Source: Candidatus Bathyarchaeota archaeon
GTDB taxonomy: Archaea; Thermoproteota; Bathyarchaeia; 40CM-2-53-6; DTGE01
Direction of reading: 5' to 3'
Assembly (NCBI GenBank): GCA_018396725.1
Contig: JAGTRC010000007.1
Coordinates: 1-64,000 of the forward strand
Length of the DNA: 64,000 nt
Within the stretch, counting starts at the first letter, position 1. Each line of letters starts with the position of its first letter. A model generated the notes under the pieces. That model was not told where the DNA came from and made no database searches. It saw only the letters and a program-made list of their open reading frames with translations. Of the stretch, positions 43,227-52,533 are shown piece by piece. The position numbers and the translations under genes were made by a program.

Positions 43227-44036
43227 TCACGATTCTAGGAGTCTTAGGAGCCATTTCAGCCTCTCATCGGAGTCTGCAGCCACTATCCCGTATCTGTGGT
43301 TGATTCTGAGGTTTAGAGGCTTCCCATATCCGTCGGATATTACGCATCCCGCCTCCTCCAAGATGAGCTTCCCCGCGGCGATGTCCTGGAGCCTGAGCAT
43401 CCCCCTTATATCGACGATGCCGTCCAGCCTCGAGGAGGCTAGATAGCAGAGCTCCAAGGCCATGCTCCCCAGGGTTCGCAGGTTGCAGTGGCTGTTAAGC
43501 CTTATCGTATGTAGGGCTGTCTCCTCGCCGTCGCCTCCACCGTAGGTGTAGAGGCTTATAAGGGGCTTATCCTGGATGTCCCTACTGGATCTATAAAGCT
43601 TAGAGCCGTTGAGGTATGCCCCCCTCCCCTTCTCGGCGTAGTAGACATCCCCCTTGGCGATGTCCTTGACGACCCCTATGAAAGGATCTACGGTTCCATC
43701 ATCCCCCTGGATGGCTAACGCTACGGAGACGCTTGAGAAGGGGATCCCCTTCACGAAGTTCGTCGATCCATCCAGGGGGTCCAGTATTACGACGAGCTTA
43801 GGGTTTAAACCTATTTTCATGGGAGGGGATTCCTCGCCTATGAAGAGGGCTTCCACGCCTTCCTCTCTTACATGTCTAACTGCCTCGTCCTCGGCGGCCC
43901 TATCCACCCTCCTCGTAACATCCAGCTCCGTGAACCCCACTATCTCGGCGGCCTCAGACCTACCTTCAGCCTCCTTGACCACTTCCCATACGCTATCAGC
44001 CAATCCCAAGGCGAAATCCAATAGTTTAACGTTCAA
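43227..44036 (-). CDS. Inositol-monophosphatase-family phosphatase
   Basis: 269-residue Mg-dependent, Li-sensitive sugar/nucleotide phosphatase. Motifs: FIGEESP (metal-binding GEE), VILDPLDGSTNFVKGIP (DPxDGST) and LQDIAAGKLILEEAGC (the WD-like element). Archaeal members act on inositol-1-phosphate, fructose-1,6-bisphosphate or PAP. It lies divergent from an adenylylsulfate-kinase-like gene, so a PAP/PAPS (CysQ-like) role is possible but not shown. Confidence 0.85.
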   Translation of the reverse strand: MNVKLLDFALGLADSVWEVVKEAEGRSEAAEIVGFTELDVTRRVDRAAEDEAVRHVREEGVEALFIGEESPPMKIGLNPKLVVILDPLDGSTNFVKGIPFSSVSVALAIQGDDGTVDPFIGVVKDIAKGDVYYAEKGRGAYLNGSKLYRSSRDIQDKPLISLYTYGGGDGEETALHTIRLNSHCNLRTLGSMALELCYLASSRLDGIVDIRGMLRLQDIAAGKLILEEAGCVISDGYGKPLNLRINHRYGIVAADSDERLKWLLRLLES

Positions 44037-44123
44037 AGATGTTGCACCTGGATATCTCTCCTGTTATGATGCAAGAAATTAATTTATCCTCTGCATGGAT
44101 TAACCTCATCCTGGGCGGCCTCT

Positions 44124-44690
44124 ATGGCTTGGACGGTGTGGATAACGGGTCTACCCGGCTCAGGTAAATCCACAATAACTGAAGCTTTATCTGAGATTTT
44201 GAGGAGGGAAGGCGTAAAATTCGATGTGCTCAGGATGGATGAGCTGCGGAGGATTGTCACGCCGAACCCCACCTACAGCGAGGAGGAGCGTGAAATCGTA
44301 TATGCCGCCCTAGTGTATACGGCTCTCGCCTTGAACAGGAACGGCGTAAATGTGGTGATAGATGCCACCGGGAACCGTAGGAGATACCGCGAGAAGGCTC
44401 GGATCCTCCTATCCGCCTTCATGGAGGTCTACGTGAAATGCCCCATCGAGCTATGCGTGGAGCGCGAGGAGGGCAGGAGGGAGCGCTGGGGCGCCCCTGA
44501 AGCCATATACGATAAAGGGTTTAAAGGGGTCAGCGGGACGGTCCCCGGCTTAGGCGTACCCTATGAGGAGCCCTTGAACCCGGAGGTCACCGTGGATTCC
44601 AGCAGGCTGAAGCCATCCGAATCCGCCCAGATTATATATAGAGCCATGAAGGAGAAGCTCTATAGGGATGAGGATGGAGATAGCCCTTAG
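44124..44690 (+). CDS. Adenylylsulfate-kinase-like P-loop kinase
   Basis: 188-residue P-loop kinase of the APS-kinase (CysC) family: WITGLPGSGKSTITEAL (Walker A), VLRMDELRRIV where CysC has DGDNxR, VVIDATGNRRRYREKAR, and VYVKCPIELCVERE. The family KGLY and FISP(Y) motifs are changed or missing, so the acceptor may not be APS. It starts 3 bases before a phosphotransferase-family gene (stop 44690, next start 44694): a two-kinase operon. Confidence 0.72.
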   Translation: MAWTVWITGLPGSGKSTITEALSEILRREGVKFDVLRMDELRRIVTPNPTYSEEEREIVYAALVYTALALNRNGVNVVIDATGNRRRYREKARILLSAFMEVYVKCPIELCVEREEGRRERWGAPEAIYDKGFKGVSGTVPGLGVPYEEPLNPEVTVDSSRLKPSESAQIIYRAMKEKLYRDEDGDSP

Positions 44691-44693
44691 GGG

Positions 44694-45812
44694 GTGGTCC
44701 CTGCCTTGTCGGAGTTGAGGTCCAGCCTGGAGAAAGTTAAGAGGTACCTGGAAGGCCTATACGGTGGAAGGGTCGAGTTAAAGGGTATATCCAGGATGGG
44801 GGATTTGGCGCTGGGTGGGGTCGAGGACTTTAAAGGGTTCGGGTATGGAGCCCCTTACCTCATCGAGTTCGAGGGGGACGGGAGATCCCATAGACTCGTA
44901 TTCAATACGATGAGGGGAGACATGTTCGGCCATGAGCATCCATGGGATAGGGCTCAATCGCTGCTGATGGCCTATTCCACCTTCAACAGGCTTCCAAGGC
45001 ATGTGAAGGCCTTAGACGTGGGGATCCTCATGGAGGATGGATCCCTGAAATCCCTGAGGGGGTTCAGGGAGTTCTTCCTAGCCACGGAGTTCATCGAAGG
45101 AACCGAGTATTGGAGGGACTTGGACAGGATCGGGAGGACTGGGGAGCTAACCGAGCTGGACGTGGAGCGCTGCCACGCCTTATCACGTTACCTAGCCGAG
45201 ATCCACTCCGAGAAGTTGAATGCCCCCCAACTTTATAGGCGTAGGATACGGGAGCTGATAGGCCACGGCGAATGCATAATGGGCCTGATAGATAGCTATC
45301 CTGGGGATGTGGATTTGCCCTCCCAGCGGGACCTCCAATCCATCGAGGAGAAATGCCTTAAGTGGAGGTGGAGGCTCAAGGATAGGTGTCATAGGCTCTC
45401 CCAGGTCCACGGGGATTACCATCCATGGAACATCCTCTTCCGCGATGGGGTGGACTTCACAGTACTGGATAGAAGCAGGGGTGAATGGGGGGAGCCGGCC
45501 GACGACATCGCAGCCATGACCATAAATTACATCTTCTTCTCGCTAAGGTATAACGATGGGGAGTTCACGGAGCCTTTCACGAGGCTCGTTGAAGCCTTCC
45601 TGGACACCTATATAGGAGAGACCGATGATGAAGAAATCCTAGAGGTCATACAGCCCTTCTATGCTTGGCGCGCTCTGGTGTTGGCGAGCCCGTTATGGTA
45701 TCCCGACCTCCCCGAAGGGGTGAGGAGAAGGCTGATAAACTTCATATTCCAGGTATTGGAGAGGCCTAGGATCGAGGTGGCCGAGATCCCTTACCTATTT
45801 CAAGCCCAATGA
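44694..45812 (+). CDS. Aminoglycoside-phosphotransferase-family kinase
   Basis: 372-residue protein-kinase-fold small-molecule kinase. The catalytic HGDYHPWNILF (Brenner motif H-x-D-x4-N) is intact and the metal aspartate follows in FTVLDRSRGEWGEPADDIA. N-terminal about 170 residues hold the ATP lobe and an insert with LATEFIEGTEYW, the hinge. Family members phosphorylate homoserine, choline, methylthioribose, fructosamine or drugs; here it pairs with the CysC-like kinase. GTG 44694 start. Substrate unknown. Confidence 0.75.
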   Translation: MVPALSELRSSLEKVKRYLEGLYGGRVELKGISRMGDLALGGVEDFKGFGYGAPYLIEFEGDGRSHRLVFNTMRGDMFGHEHPWDRAQSLLMAYSTFNRLPRHVKALDVGILMEDGSLKSLRGFREFFLATEFIEGTEYWRDLDRIGRTGELTELDVERCHALSRYLAEIHSEKLNAPQLYRRRIRELIGHGECIMGLIDSYPGDVDLPSQRDLQSIEEKCLKWRWRLKDRCHRLSQVHGDYHPWNILFRDGVDFTVLDRSRGEWGEPADDIAAMTINYIFFSLRYNDGEFTEPFTRLVEAFLDTYIGETDDEEILEVIQPFYAWRALVLASPLWYPDLPEGVRRRLINFIFQVLERPRIEVAEIPYLFQAQ

Positions 45813-45887
45813 AATAATTATAAAGCTTGGCTGCCCATATAGTATAGTGGGGTTATGTGGGTTTCACGGCGACAAGGTAAATGAGGG

Positions 45888-47315
45888 ATGGATGAGGGGA
45901 AAGTAGAGACAGGTAATGAAGTATTCGATCACGTATCGGCCTTGAGGGAGGGGTGTTCCCTCCTAATACTAGATTCAACCTTGTTCGGAGCCTTGATCTT
46001 CTCAAACGTTCTGTTCAGGAAGGCGGATAGGCCAGTTGTAATCCTCTCGAGCGAGCCGTTGGATTCCCCCCTCGCGGTGCACAGGCTTGACCTGGGTAAA
46101 CTCTCGGATATGACATCGCTGAGCGTGGAGGTTGAACGCGTGAGGAAGTCCATGAGGGAGAGGGCCATCATCATCCACGCTTATCTCCCCCAGGTCCTAG
46201 TCAGGGAGGAGGAGGACAGGGTGCTTAAGATGGTCCAGCACTGGCAGGAGAGGGTTCAAAGCTCGAGGATCCTGGATGTATATCTGCTCCCGAAGGGCTC
46301 CTTCCCGTACTTCGAGAAGAAGATGGAGGCCTTGGCTGGCGGAAGCCTGGAGATAAAGAGGGATCATAGGACGCCCACCTTCACGTTGCTGGGGAAGTGT
46401 AAGCCCGATTATCATCTGGTGGATTTCCCCTTTATCATCAGCGGAGATAGGCTCCTGATAAAGTGGGGCGACGAGTTCACGGACATCCTTCCAAAGGAGA
46501 CCCCTGAAGAGATAAAGGAGCGTAGAGACTATATTCTAGGGAACATCCCATCATTGAGGATCCGGAGGAGCGGCGTGGAGCCCACCAGGCTCACAGTGGC
46601 GGATAGATGGCTCTTCTCCCAGCTCTCCGATATGCACCTCCAAGACGTGGCGGTGCTCTTCCCCGAGAGGCTCCACGAAGTCGCTGAGAAATTGGCTTTA
46701 TGGAGCCTTAGAGGCTATATCCGCTTGGAGAAGGAGGCGGCGGAGAAGACCCCTGTATTGAACGAACGGCTCACGTTGAAATCGAGGATAGGCCTCGCCG
46801 TCCCTACAACGCTGGCGCTGAGCCTCTTAACGGAGGCCCCCAGAACCATACCCATCGACGTATATCACGCCCTGAGGAGGTCCGTGGCGGCGTTCGCTAG
46901 GGAGGCCCCCGCCTCCATGGTGGAGCTGGACCGGTCCCTGGAGGAGCTTGAGAGGAGCTTCCAGGACTTCGCAGCCAGGGTCACGGCCGTGAAGAAGCTG
47001 ATCAGGAACAAGGAGAGCCCCGACTTGAAGTTCGACCTGAAGTATCTGCCGAAGCTCCTCTCCATAACCCTATTCTACGGCTACCGCTTGAAGCCCAAGT
47101 TTAGGAGGGTAAACGAGGACGTATACGAGATGACGGTGCCCGACTGCTTCATATGCCAGGGGATTAAGAGCGCCCATCCCGTATGCCACATCTTGGAGGG
47201 GACCGTAACCGGGGCCTGCGGGGTGCTCCTCAAGGAGAAATTCGAGTGCCGCGAGGTCCAATGCAAAGCCTTAGGCGGCGAGGCCTGCACGTTCAGGATA
47301 GAGAGGAAGAGGTGA
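45888..47315 (+). CDS. V4R-domain protein with degenerate RecA-like N-terminus
   Basis: 475 residues. The C-terminal about 65 residues form a V4R (4-vinyl reductase) small-molecule-binding domain, seen in CFICQGIKSAHPVCHILEGT, GACGVLL and CREVQCKALGGEACTF, whose cysteines suggest a metal or cofactor. The N-terminal about 180 residues (SLLILDSTLFGALIFSNVL, VVILSSEP) look like a KaiC/DUF7504-type RecA fold without a Walker A. The helical middle (about 230-400) is unassigned. AATTATAAAG about 70 bases before the start is a TATA candidate. Probably a signal-sensing regulator. Confidence 0.6.
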   Translation: MDEGKVETGNEVFDHVSALREGCSLLILDSTLFGALIFSNVLFRKADRPVVILSSEPLDSPLAVHRLDLGKLSDMTSLSVEVERVRKSMRERAIIIHAYLPQVLVREEEDRVLKMVQHWQERVQSSRILDVYLLPKGSFPYFEKKMEALAGGSLEIKRDHRTPTFTLLGKCKPDYHLVDFPFIISGDRLLIKWGDEFTDILPKETPEEIKERRDYILGNIPSLRIRRSGVEPTRLTVADRWLFSQLSDMHLQDVAVLFPERLHEVAEKLALWSLRGYIRLEKEAAEKTPVLNERLTLKSRIGLAVPTTLALSLLTEAPRTIPIDVYHALRRSVAAFAREAPASMVELDRSLEELERSFQDFAARVTAVKKLIRNKESPDLKFDLKYLPKLLSITLFYGYRLKPKFRRVNEDVYEMTVPDCFICQGIKSAHPVCHILEGTVTGACGVLLKEKFECREVQCKALGGEACTFRIERKR

Positions 47316-47349
47316 ACGGGGAACTGCCCCGGGATGGGGTGAGCCTCCC

Positions 47350-48036
47350 GTGGATGACCAGCTCATAAGGGTCTTCGAGCTCTCGTCCATATCCCTCACG
47401 GCGATCCTCCTACTAACCGGCATGTCCAGGATCCAGATATTATACCTCTTCGCCGCGTCGACTAGCCAAGGCTTAACCTTGGAGTACCTATTCCATAGAC
47501 TCGGTAAGTACAGGTATCCCATGGAGAAGTTCATGCTTAAACTACCCCTGGAGGGTTACCCCCCATTGTCCGTGGTGTTGGGGTACTTCTGGTTCTACTC
47601 CATACCCTTCCATCTATCAGCCGGAATCATCGAGAAATTCAGGTTGGGATCCCCAGCTCTGATAATTTCTTTGATGCTGCTGAGCTCCCTAGCCGCTGAG
47701 CTGATCATAGATAACCTATTCACCCGGATCGGATTATGGCGCTACGATGGACGGCGGCGTATGATAGGCCTCATCCCTGTAGGCGTGGCCTCCACGGTGC
47801 CCGCCTTCATGACGGTAAGCCTCTTCCTGGCCTATTATTCACCCCTCATCTCGGCGGGGATAGGCTTCGTTCAGGGGTTGATCCTAGCCGCCGCCGCCGC
47901 AGTGCTAGGAGGGCTAGCCGTATGCGGCTTAAGGATGCTTAAGGGGTTGCCTGGATGGGCTAGGCTGATAATGCCCTGCACCGCAGCCTATGCAACCCTC
48001 AACCTGTGCTACCTAGCCTTAAGGGGCCCGGGCTGA
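47350..48036 (+). CDS. Polytopic membrane protein, hypothetical
   Basis: 228 residues with six to seven hydrophobic segments and short loops; charged residues in DNLFTRIGLWRYDGRRRM and LEYLFHRLGKYRYPMEKF may mark a membrane-face site. It broadly recalls small polytopic enzymes of carotenoid metabolism (CruF-like), but I cannot assign it. It follows the V4R gene by 34 bases in the same direction and converges on the isoprenoid-synthase-like gene, 31 bases away. Confidence 0.5.
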   Translation: MDDQLIRVFELSSISLTAILLLTGMSRIQILYLFAASTSQGLTLEYLFHRLGKYRYPMEKFMLKLPLEGYPPLSVVLGYFWFYSIPFHLSAGIIEKFRLGSPALIISLMLLSSLAAELIIDNLFTRIGLWRYDGRRRMIGLIPVGVASTVPAFMTVSLFLAYYSPLISAGIGFVQGLILAAAAAVLGGLAVCGLRMLKGLPGWARLIMPCTAAYATLNLCYLALRGPG

Positions 48037-48067
48037 CCCCAGGCTCCCTATCCCCGGAGCGGTCCTC

Positions 48068-49303
48068 CTACCTGATATACTTTGAGTATTCCATGATTGA
48101 ATCCGAGACCCTGGGCGAAGCCACCTTCAACAATAGTAGAGGGTTGCGCTGCTTCTCCAGCCATTTCCTCATGGCGAACAACCTGAGGATATGGGCGCAG
48201 AACTTCAATCCCTCCACGTCCATCAGGCTGGTGTAATCCCCGGCTTTCTCGAGCCTCCTTAAACCCTCCAGGAAGATCAGGTCGCCCAGCTGTACCGCGG
48301 GATATAGGCCGCCGCCAGTTTCAATCTTGGCTTTCAGGGAGGAGGGGTTACCGTGCAGGTCCTCCTCGCCGCATAGCCCCTTATCCAACGCCAAGTATAC
48401 TACGCTGTTTATTATCCCCTCTTTGAGGTCCGCTTCGAGATCCGCCACGTCGTCGTATACGTTGCATCCCTTGAATATCAGGTCTATCGCCTCCCTAACC
48501 AGGTTGATGGCCTCCAATTCGCCTCCGTCCAAGGCGTTGAAGGAGTTCAGAAAGCAGAAGTCGACGCTCACCCAGACTCGTCCAACCCCTTTCTCGTTCA
48601 CCTTCGAGAGGAAACTCCTTATATCCACCTTGACGTCGCTGTCCGCCTTCTGGTCCATGGAGCTCATCTGCCCCCTGATGTAACGATGGAAGTCCTCAAG
48701 GTATATCTGGAAGGCAGGTCCCATCCTGCCCGTGGCGGCGCTCACAAGCCTGTTCGTGAACCACGCCAGCTGGTACATGGAGTTCTCCATCCTAGCGATC
48801 TCGTCGAAGTCCTCCTCTAATTGGAAGGCCTCGGACGTAAACGCCTTGTGCTGCCTCTCCAGGGATCTCAGGGCCCTCTCCCGGGTGTGCAGGGCGTCGT
48901 TCACGTTATCCAGGGATTTTATACTCACGATCTCAGCCACCTTAGCGGTGACCGCCTTGATAACCCCTTCCATGGGGACGACCCTCCTTAACACCGGGAA
49001 GGAGCTCAGCACCCCGAGGTATGCGCCGTAGACGTAGTGTTTCCTCTTCATCAACCTGCGGTTTAAAAGCTCCCTGGGATTCATGCATCTCGCATCGCTC
49101 AGGAGCAGCTCGAGGGCGTCCTCGAAGAGGGCTATCGACCTCTTAAGGGCCTCCATGGTCTCCTTGAATGGCATAGACCTGTACCTTCCAGCGTAGGCTA
49201 GGGAGGCTAAACCCGCCATCCTGTAGAGGGAGCCAAGCCCCTCTCTATCCGTTCCAAACGTGTGGTTTATACCCCCCTCTAGGGAGGAAGCCCTTAACCA
49301 CAT
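48068..49303 (-). CDS. Divergent class I isoprenoid-synthase-fold protein
   Basis: 411 residues, all-helical. The C-terminal part carries YDDVADLEADLKEGIINSVV, resembling the second aspartate-rich motif region of prenyl/terpene synthases (DDxxD followed by a K-E-G block), preceded by LVREAIDLIFKGCN. The N-terminal first aspartate-rich motif is not evident (a RMENSMYQLAW region may substitute). This suggests a class I isoprenoid enzyme or a sequence-divergent relative that has lost catalysis. ATG 49303; the TATA region lies near 49340-49365. Confidence 0.5.
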   Translation of the reverse strand: MWLRASSLEGGINHTFGTDREGLGSLYRMAGLASLAYAGRYRSMPFKETMEALKRSIALFEDALELLLSDARCMNPRELLNRRLMKRKHYVYGAYLGVLSSFPVLRRVVPMEGVIKAVTAKVAEIVSIKSLDNVNDALHTRERALRSLERQHKAFTSEAFQLEEDFDEIARMENSMYQLAWFTNRLVSAATGRMGPAFQIYLEDFHRYIRGQMSSMDQKADSDVKVDIRSFLSKVNEKGVGRVWVSVDFCFLNSFNALDGGELEAINLVREAIDLIFKGCNVYDDVADLEADLKEGIINSVVYLALDKGLCGEEDLHGNPSSLKAKIETGGGLYPAVQLGDLIFLEGLRRLEKAGDYTSLMDVEGLKFCAHILRLFAMRKWLEKQRNPLLLLKVASPRVSDSIMEYSKYIR

Positions 49304-49419
49304 TTTAAAACACCCCCTTCAACTTTATCCATTTAAAGCGTATCCTGCGTAAGAATATTAATGTTACCTATGGATTACCCTTGAAATACTAGAGATAACT
49401 TATGCACTAGGATGGGGGC

Positions 49420-52086
49420 TTAAATACGCCGCGGATGCCTTGGGCGATGCATCCTCCGGAGGATCACCGCCGCGAGCCCCGCTGCTAACCCCAGTATCGT
49501 CGAGGAGGGCTGGAAGCCCGGTATCCTCCAAGCTTGCAGCGTGATCTTGCCCTCCGCGGCGTGGCCTTGGAACACCGCTTTAACTGTTACCTCCAGGTCG
49601 GCCTCGGCCCCCCTCCCTATCCTCAAGGTTAACACAGCGGTTCCCGGGGGCCGGATCCTATCGGGGGTTATCTCAGCCTCCACCCCAGGCGGGGCCTCAA
49701 CCATGAGGGATACCTCTCCGTCGAACCCATTCATAGGTTTTACATGGACGGTGAAGTTCAATTCCTGGCCTGGGATGAACACTATCCTCGCAGGCTCAGC
49801 GGCCACCGTGAACCCTGCCTCCCCAACGGTTAAAGGCTCAAGATAGGCTACCACGGCTACACTACCATTACCCTTAACGGATACTTGAACGGTTTCATCC
49901 ATGGTGGATCCCCCGCCGGCGACTTCCCAGCCACGCCAGGCATAGCCGTCGGGGACCCCTATAGCCGACAGGGTGGAGGTGGAGTTTTGATCCAGCGTTA
50001 TCTTCAGCGGATTCGGCCCTATGAGAGCCTCATCCCTGCGCATCGTACGGTTGAAAACGTATGAGACGCTTACTTTTAGGGGGAGCTCCTCGGAGGGTTC
50101 ATTCGGATACTCGACGTCTAAGGGGTGGGCGTGCACCTCCAGGGTTGCGAAGCCGCCGGGGCTCGGCGGATTAACAACCGTGTTATTGTCGAGGATCTCC
50201 GTGAAGTATGCTATTGCCACGTGGTCCCCTTTTATGGTCAGCTCCAGGGTTTTGGAGGCGGTCCTCCCATAGCCGTAGTTGTCCCATTCATGCCATATGT
50301 ATCCTGGTGGTGTGGATTCCACGGTGATGGATGCGGGACTGCCCATGTCCACATGGATTTGAAGCGGGGTCACGGCTGAGAGGGAGACCGCCATTCCATC
50401 ATATATGTATGAGGCTGAGATTTTGACCTGCAGCTCCTGAGGGGGTTCGCTGGGATACTGATATCCGTCCGGATGCGCATGTATGGATATCGATGCCTTC
50501 GCGACGGTCCTGTATGCCGCCCCTAAAGCCCTATAGGCGTCTATTAGGCCCGCTCCGTATAGGTTATCTTTACCTGGCGCCCCTTTATCGGAGGCTGTGG
50601 ATTCCAGTATCTCCCTCAGCCCATCCAGGGTGAGGGATCTGTTGGCGCTTAGGAGGAGGGCCGCCACCCCCGCGACGTGGGGCGTCGAAGCCGATGTGCC
50701 GTGGAAGGCTAGGCTCCCATAGGAGGACGTGGATACGCCATCCGGGGCTGCGAGGTCCGGCTTCACCCTGCCGTCGTCGGTGGGCCCCCTGGAGCTGTAG
50801 GGTTCCACCATCCCGTCCGGGATGGATACGGCCCCAACTGCCAAGGCCCCTACGGCGTCCGCCGGGGGCGTTACGCTCCCCTCCTCCACGTGGTGCTCCA
50901 GCTCCCTTGAGAAACAGAACAGGTGGAGGTTATTCATCCCTGAGGCCTTCGACCTTGCCACCACTATCCGGTAGACGCCCGGGGCGGGTGCTGTGAAGGA
51001 TATGGATTCGGTTGGGGGCTGGAAACCCGTCTGGGGGTTGGTTGACGATGCTAAAAGGTTTAAACCCTCATCGTAGAGGTATAGGTCGTAGTCCTGGGTT
51101 GAGGAGGGCCAGTCGTCCCAGCTGAGATAGATCCTTACAGCCTCCCCCCCATCCAGTTCTAAGTCGTTAGTCTCGTCCCCGGGAGTGAAGTTATGGAGCC
51201 CGTCCCCATCATCGTCCCTGAAGGCCCCCATCCAATGGGAGAGGGCCGCGTTACCCGCGGATGCTACGAAGAGGATCCCATGCTGCGCCGCCTCATCAGC
51301 CGCCTCGGATATGTAGCTTCTACCGTTGTAGGGTCCGACGTTCACGAATCCTATGGATGTCGTTATGATCCTCACTCCCTTCGAAACGGCGTAGTCCACA
51401 GCCTCAAGAAATTCCAGATCCGTCTCAAAATTTATCAGGCGTAGGCGGGCTTCAGGGGCCACGTCGACCACTATCTCGGCGCATCCGGTTCCATGGGCCT
51501 CGTACTCGCCGCCTCCGCCCCTTATGTCCTTGTCGATCCTGAAGGATTTAACCTCCACCACGTTACCCGCTATCTCAGGGTTTGAGGGGTCGAACCCCAC
51601 ATCTATCACTGCGACATCCACACCCTCGCCTAGGAAGCCCTGGGAGTGAACCAGGTCGGCCCTGATGAACTCGACGCCCTCGCTGGTGAAACCGTATAAT
51701 ATAGGGGTGGCTGGCCTCCTCACCCCCAATACGATGGGATCGCCGGCCAAATCCCTCAAGAGCTGGGGGTTAACCATCACCTGTAAAAGGTTCCCATGCA
51801 CCCCTTCGATCACGCCTCCCATATTGGAGATCCTCTTAACGAAAGAGTCCACGTGGGCCCCGTCCAGCTCCAGGATCACCCTGAACTCCCCCTCATTCGG
51901 GAAGCCCTCGAGGAGGCTCATCTCCCTATTGGCGGCGCCCCCGAGCGTGGATGGATGAGACGGCAGATCTAAAGCTCCTACGCCTGGCAATCCCCCTCCA
52001 AAGCCGAGCTGAGGAGACAAATGAGAAGGGGACAGGGATAATACTAGGATTAATATGAGAGTGAGGGGGAGATGCATATTCTTCAC
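49420..52086 (-). CDS. Exported subtilisin-family serine protease
   Basis: 888 residues. Signal peptide (LTLILILVLSLSP), an I9-like propeptide (about 65-125), and the S8 catalytic domain with Asp162 (VAVIDVGFD), His198 (EAHGTGCAEIV), Asn279 (SAGN) and Ser465 (HGTSASTPHVAG). A beta-rich insert around 310-390 fits a P/CBM-like domain. Two related repeats (SIHAHPDGYQYPSEPPQEL and EVHAHPLDVEYPNEPSEEL) follow, then an Ig-like domain and a C-terminal membrane anchor (STILGLAAGLAAVIL). Cell-surface protease. A small propeptide-like gene lies directly upstream in the same transcript. Confidence 0.88.
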   Translation of the reverse strand: MKNMHLPLTLILILVLSLSPSHLSPQLGFGGGLPGVGALDLPSHPSTLGGAANREMSLLEGFPNEGEFRVILELDGAHVDSFVKRISNMGGVIEGVHGNLLQVMVNPQLLRDLAGDPIVLGVRRPATPILYGFTSEGVEFIRADLVHSQGFLGEGVDVAVIDVGFDPSNPEIAGNVVEVKSFRIDKDIRGGGGEYEAHGTGCAEIVVDVAPEARLRLINFETDLEFLEAVDYAVSKGVRIITTSIGFVNVGPYNGRSYISEAADEAAQHGILFVASAGNAALSHWMGAFRDDDGDGLHNFTPGDETNDLELDGGEAVRIYLSWDDWPSSTQDYDLYLYDEGLNLLASSTNPQTGFQPPTESISFTAPAPGVYRIVVARSKASGMNNLHLFCFSRELEHHVEEGSVTPPADAVGALAVGAVSIPDGMVEPYSSRGPTDDGRVKPDLAAPDGVSTSSYGSLAFHGTSASTPHVAGVAALLLSANRSLTLDGLREILESTASDKGAPGKDNLYGAGLIDAYRALGAAYRTVAKASISIHAHPDGYQYPSEPPQELQVKISASYIYDGMAVSLSAVTPLQIHVDMGSPASITVESTPPGYIWHEWDNYGYGRTASKTLELTIKGDHVAIAYFTEILDNNTVVNPPSPGGFATLEVHAHPLDVEYPNEPSEELPLKVSVSYVFNRTMRRDEALIGPNPLKITLDQNSTSTLSAIGVPDGYAWRGWEVAGGGSTMDETVQVSVKGNGSVAVVAYLEPLTVGEAGFTVAAEPARIVFIPGQELNFTVHVKPMNGFDGEVSLMVEAPPGVEAEITPDRIRPPGTAVLTLRIGRGAEADLEVTVKAVFQGHAAEGKITLQAWRIPGFQPSSTILGLAAGLAAVILRRMHRPRHPRRI

Positions 52087-52122
52087 TAGGTATCACCGGA
52101 GGAGGTATCACCGTGTTAGAGG

Positions 52123-52533
52123 TTACTCGGCTAAGGCCTCCCCTGGAGCCCTGATGTACTTCACGTGAGGGGCTTGAGCCAGCTCATGGAGCTTCTCCAC
52201 GGGCACCCAGGCCTGGACGAGGGAGCCGCGCCGCGCCTCGACCTGGATGCCCTCCACATCTGGGATCGGTGAATCCGCCGCATCCAGCTCTATTATGACC
52301 CGGACCCGGCCGTCCACGCAGCGGACGCCGTACCTCTCAGCTATGCCCGCCACCTCATCGGCTGAGCCTTGGGCGTCCGCGAGCTCCCTCAACCTGGATT
52401 CAAGCCTCTCGGGTTGCTTGGATGACTGGAGGGTCATTGATGGAAGACCACCCGTGGCTATGAGCGAAGCCAATATACATGATAACAAGGCCACTCCTAT
52501 GAGGAGGTATATGAATTTATACTTGCTGCTCAT
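52123..52533 (-). CDS. Stand-alone propeptide-like (I9-type) exported protein
   Basis: 136 residues with an N-terminal membrane/signal helix (YLLIGVALLSCILASLIA) and a small domain RVIIELDAAD ... IQVEARRGSLVQAWVPVEKLHELAQAPHVKYIRAP. This aligns with the propeptide of the adjacent subtilase (RVILELDGAHVD ... HGNLLQVMVNPQLLRDLAGDPIVLGVRRP). It ends 36 bases before the protease start. It may fold, target or inhibit the protease from the membrane. Confidence 0.65.
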   Translation of the reverse strand: MSSKYKFIYLLIGVALLSCILASLIATGGLPSMTLQSSKQPERLESRLRELADAQGSADEVAGIAERYGVRCVDGRVRVIIELDAADSPIPDVEGIQVEARRGSLVQAWVPVEKLHELAQAPHVKYIRAPGEALAE

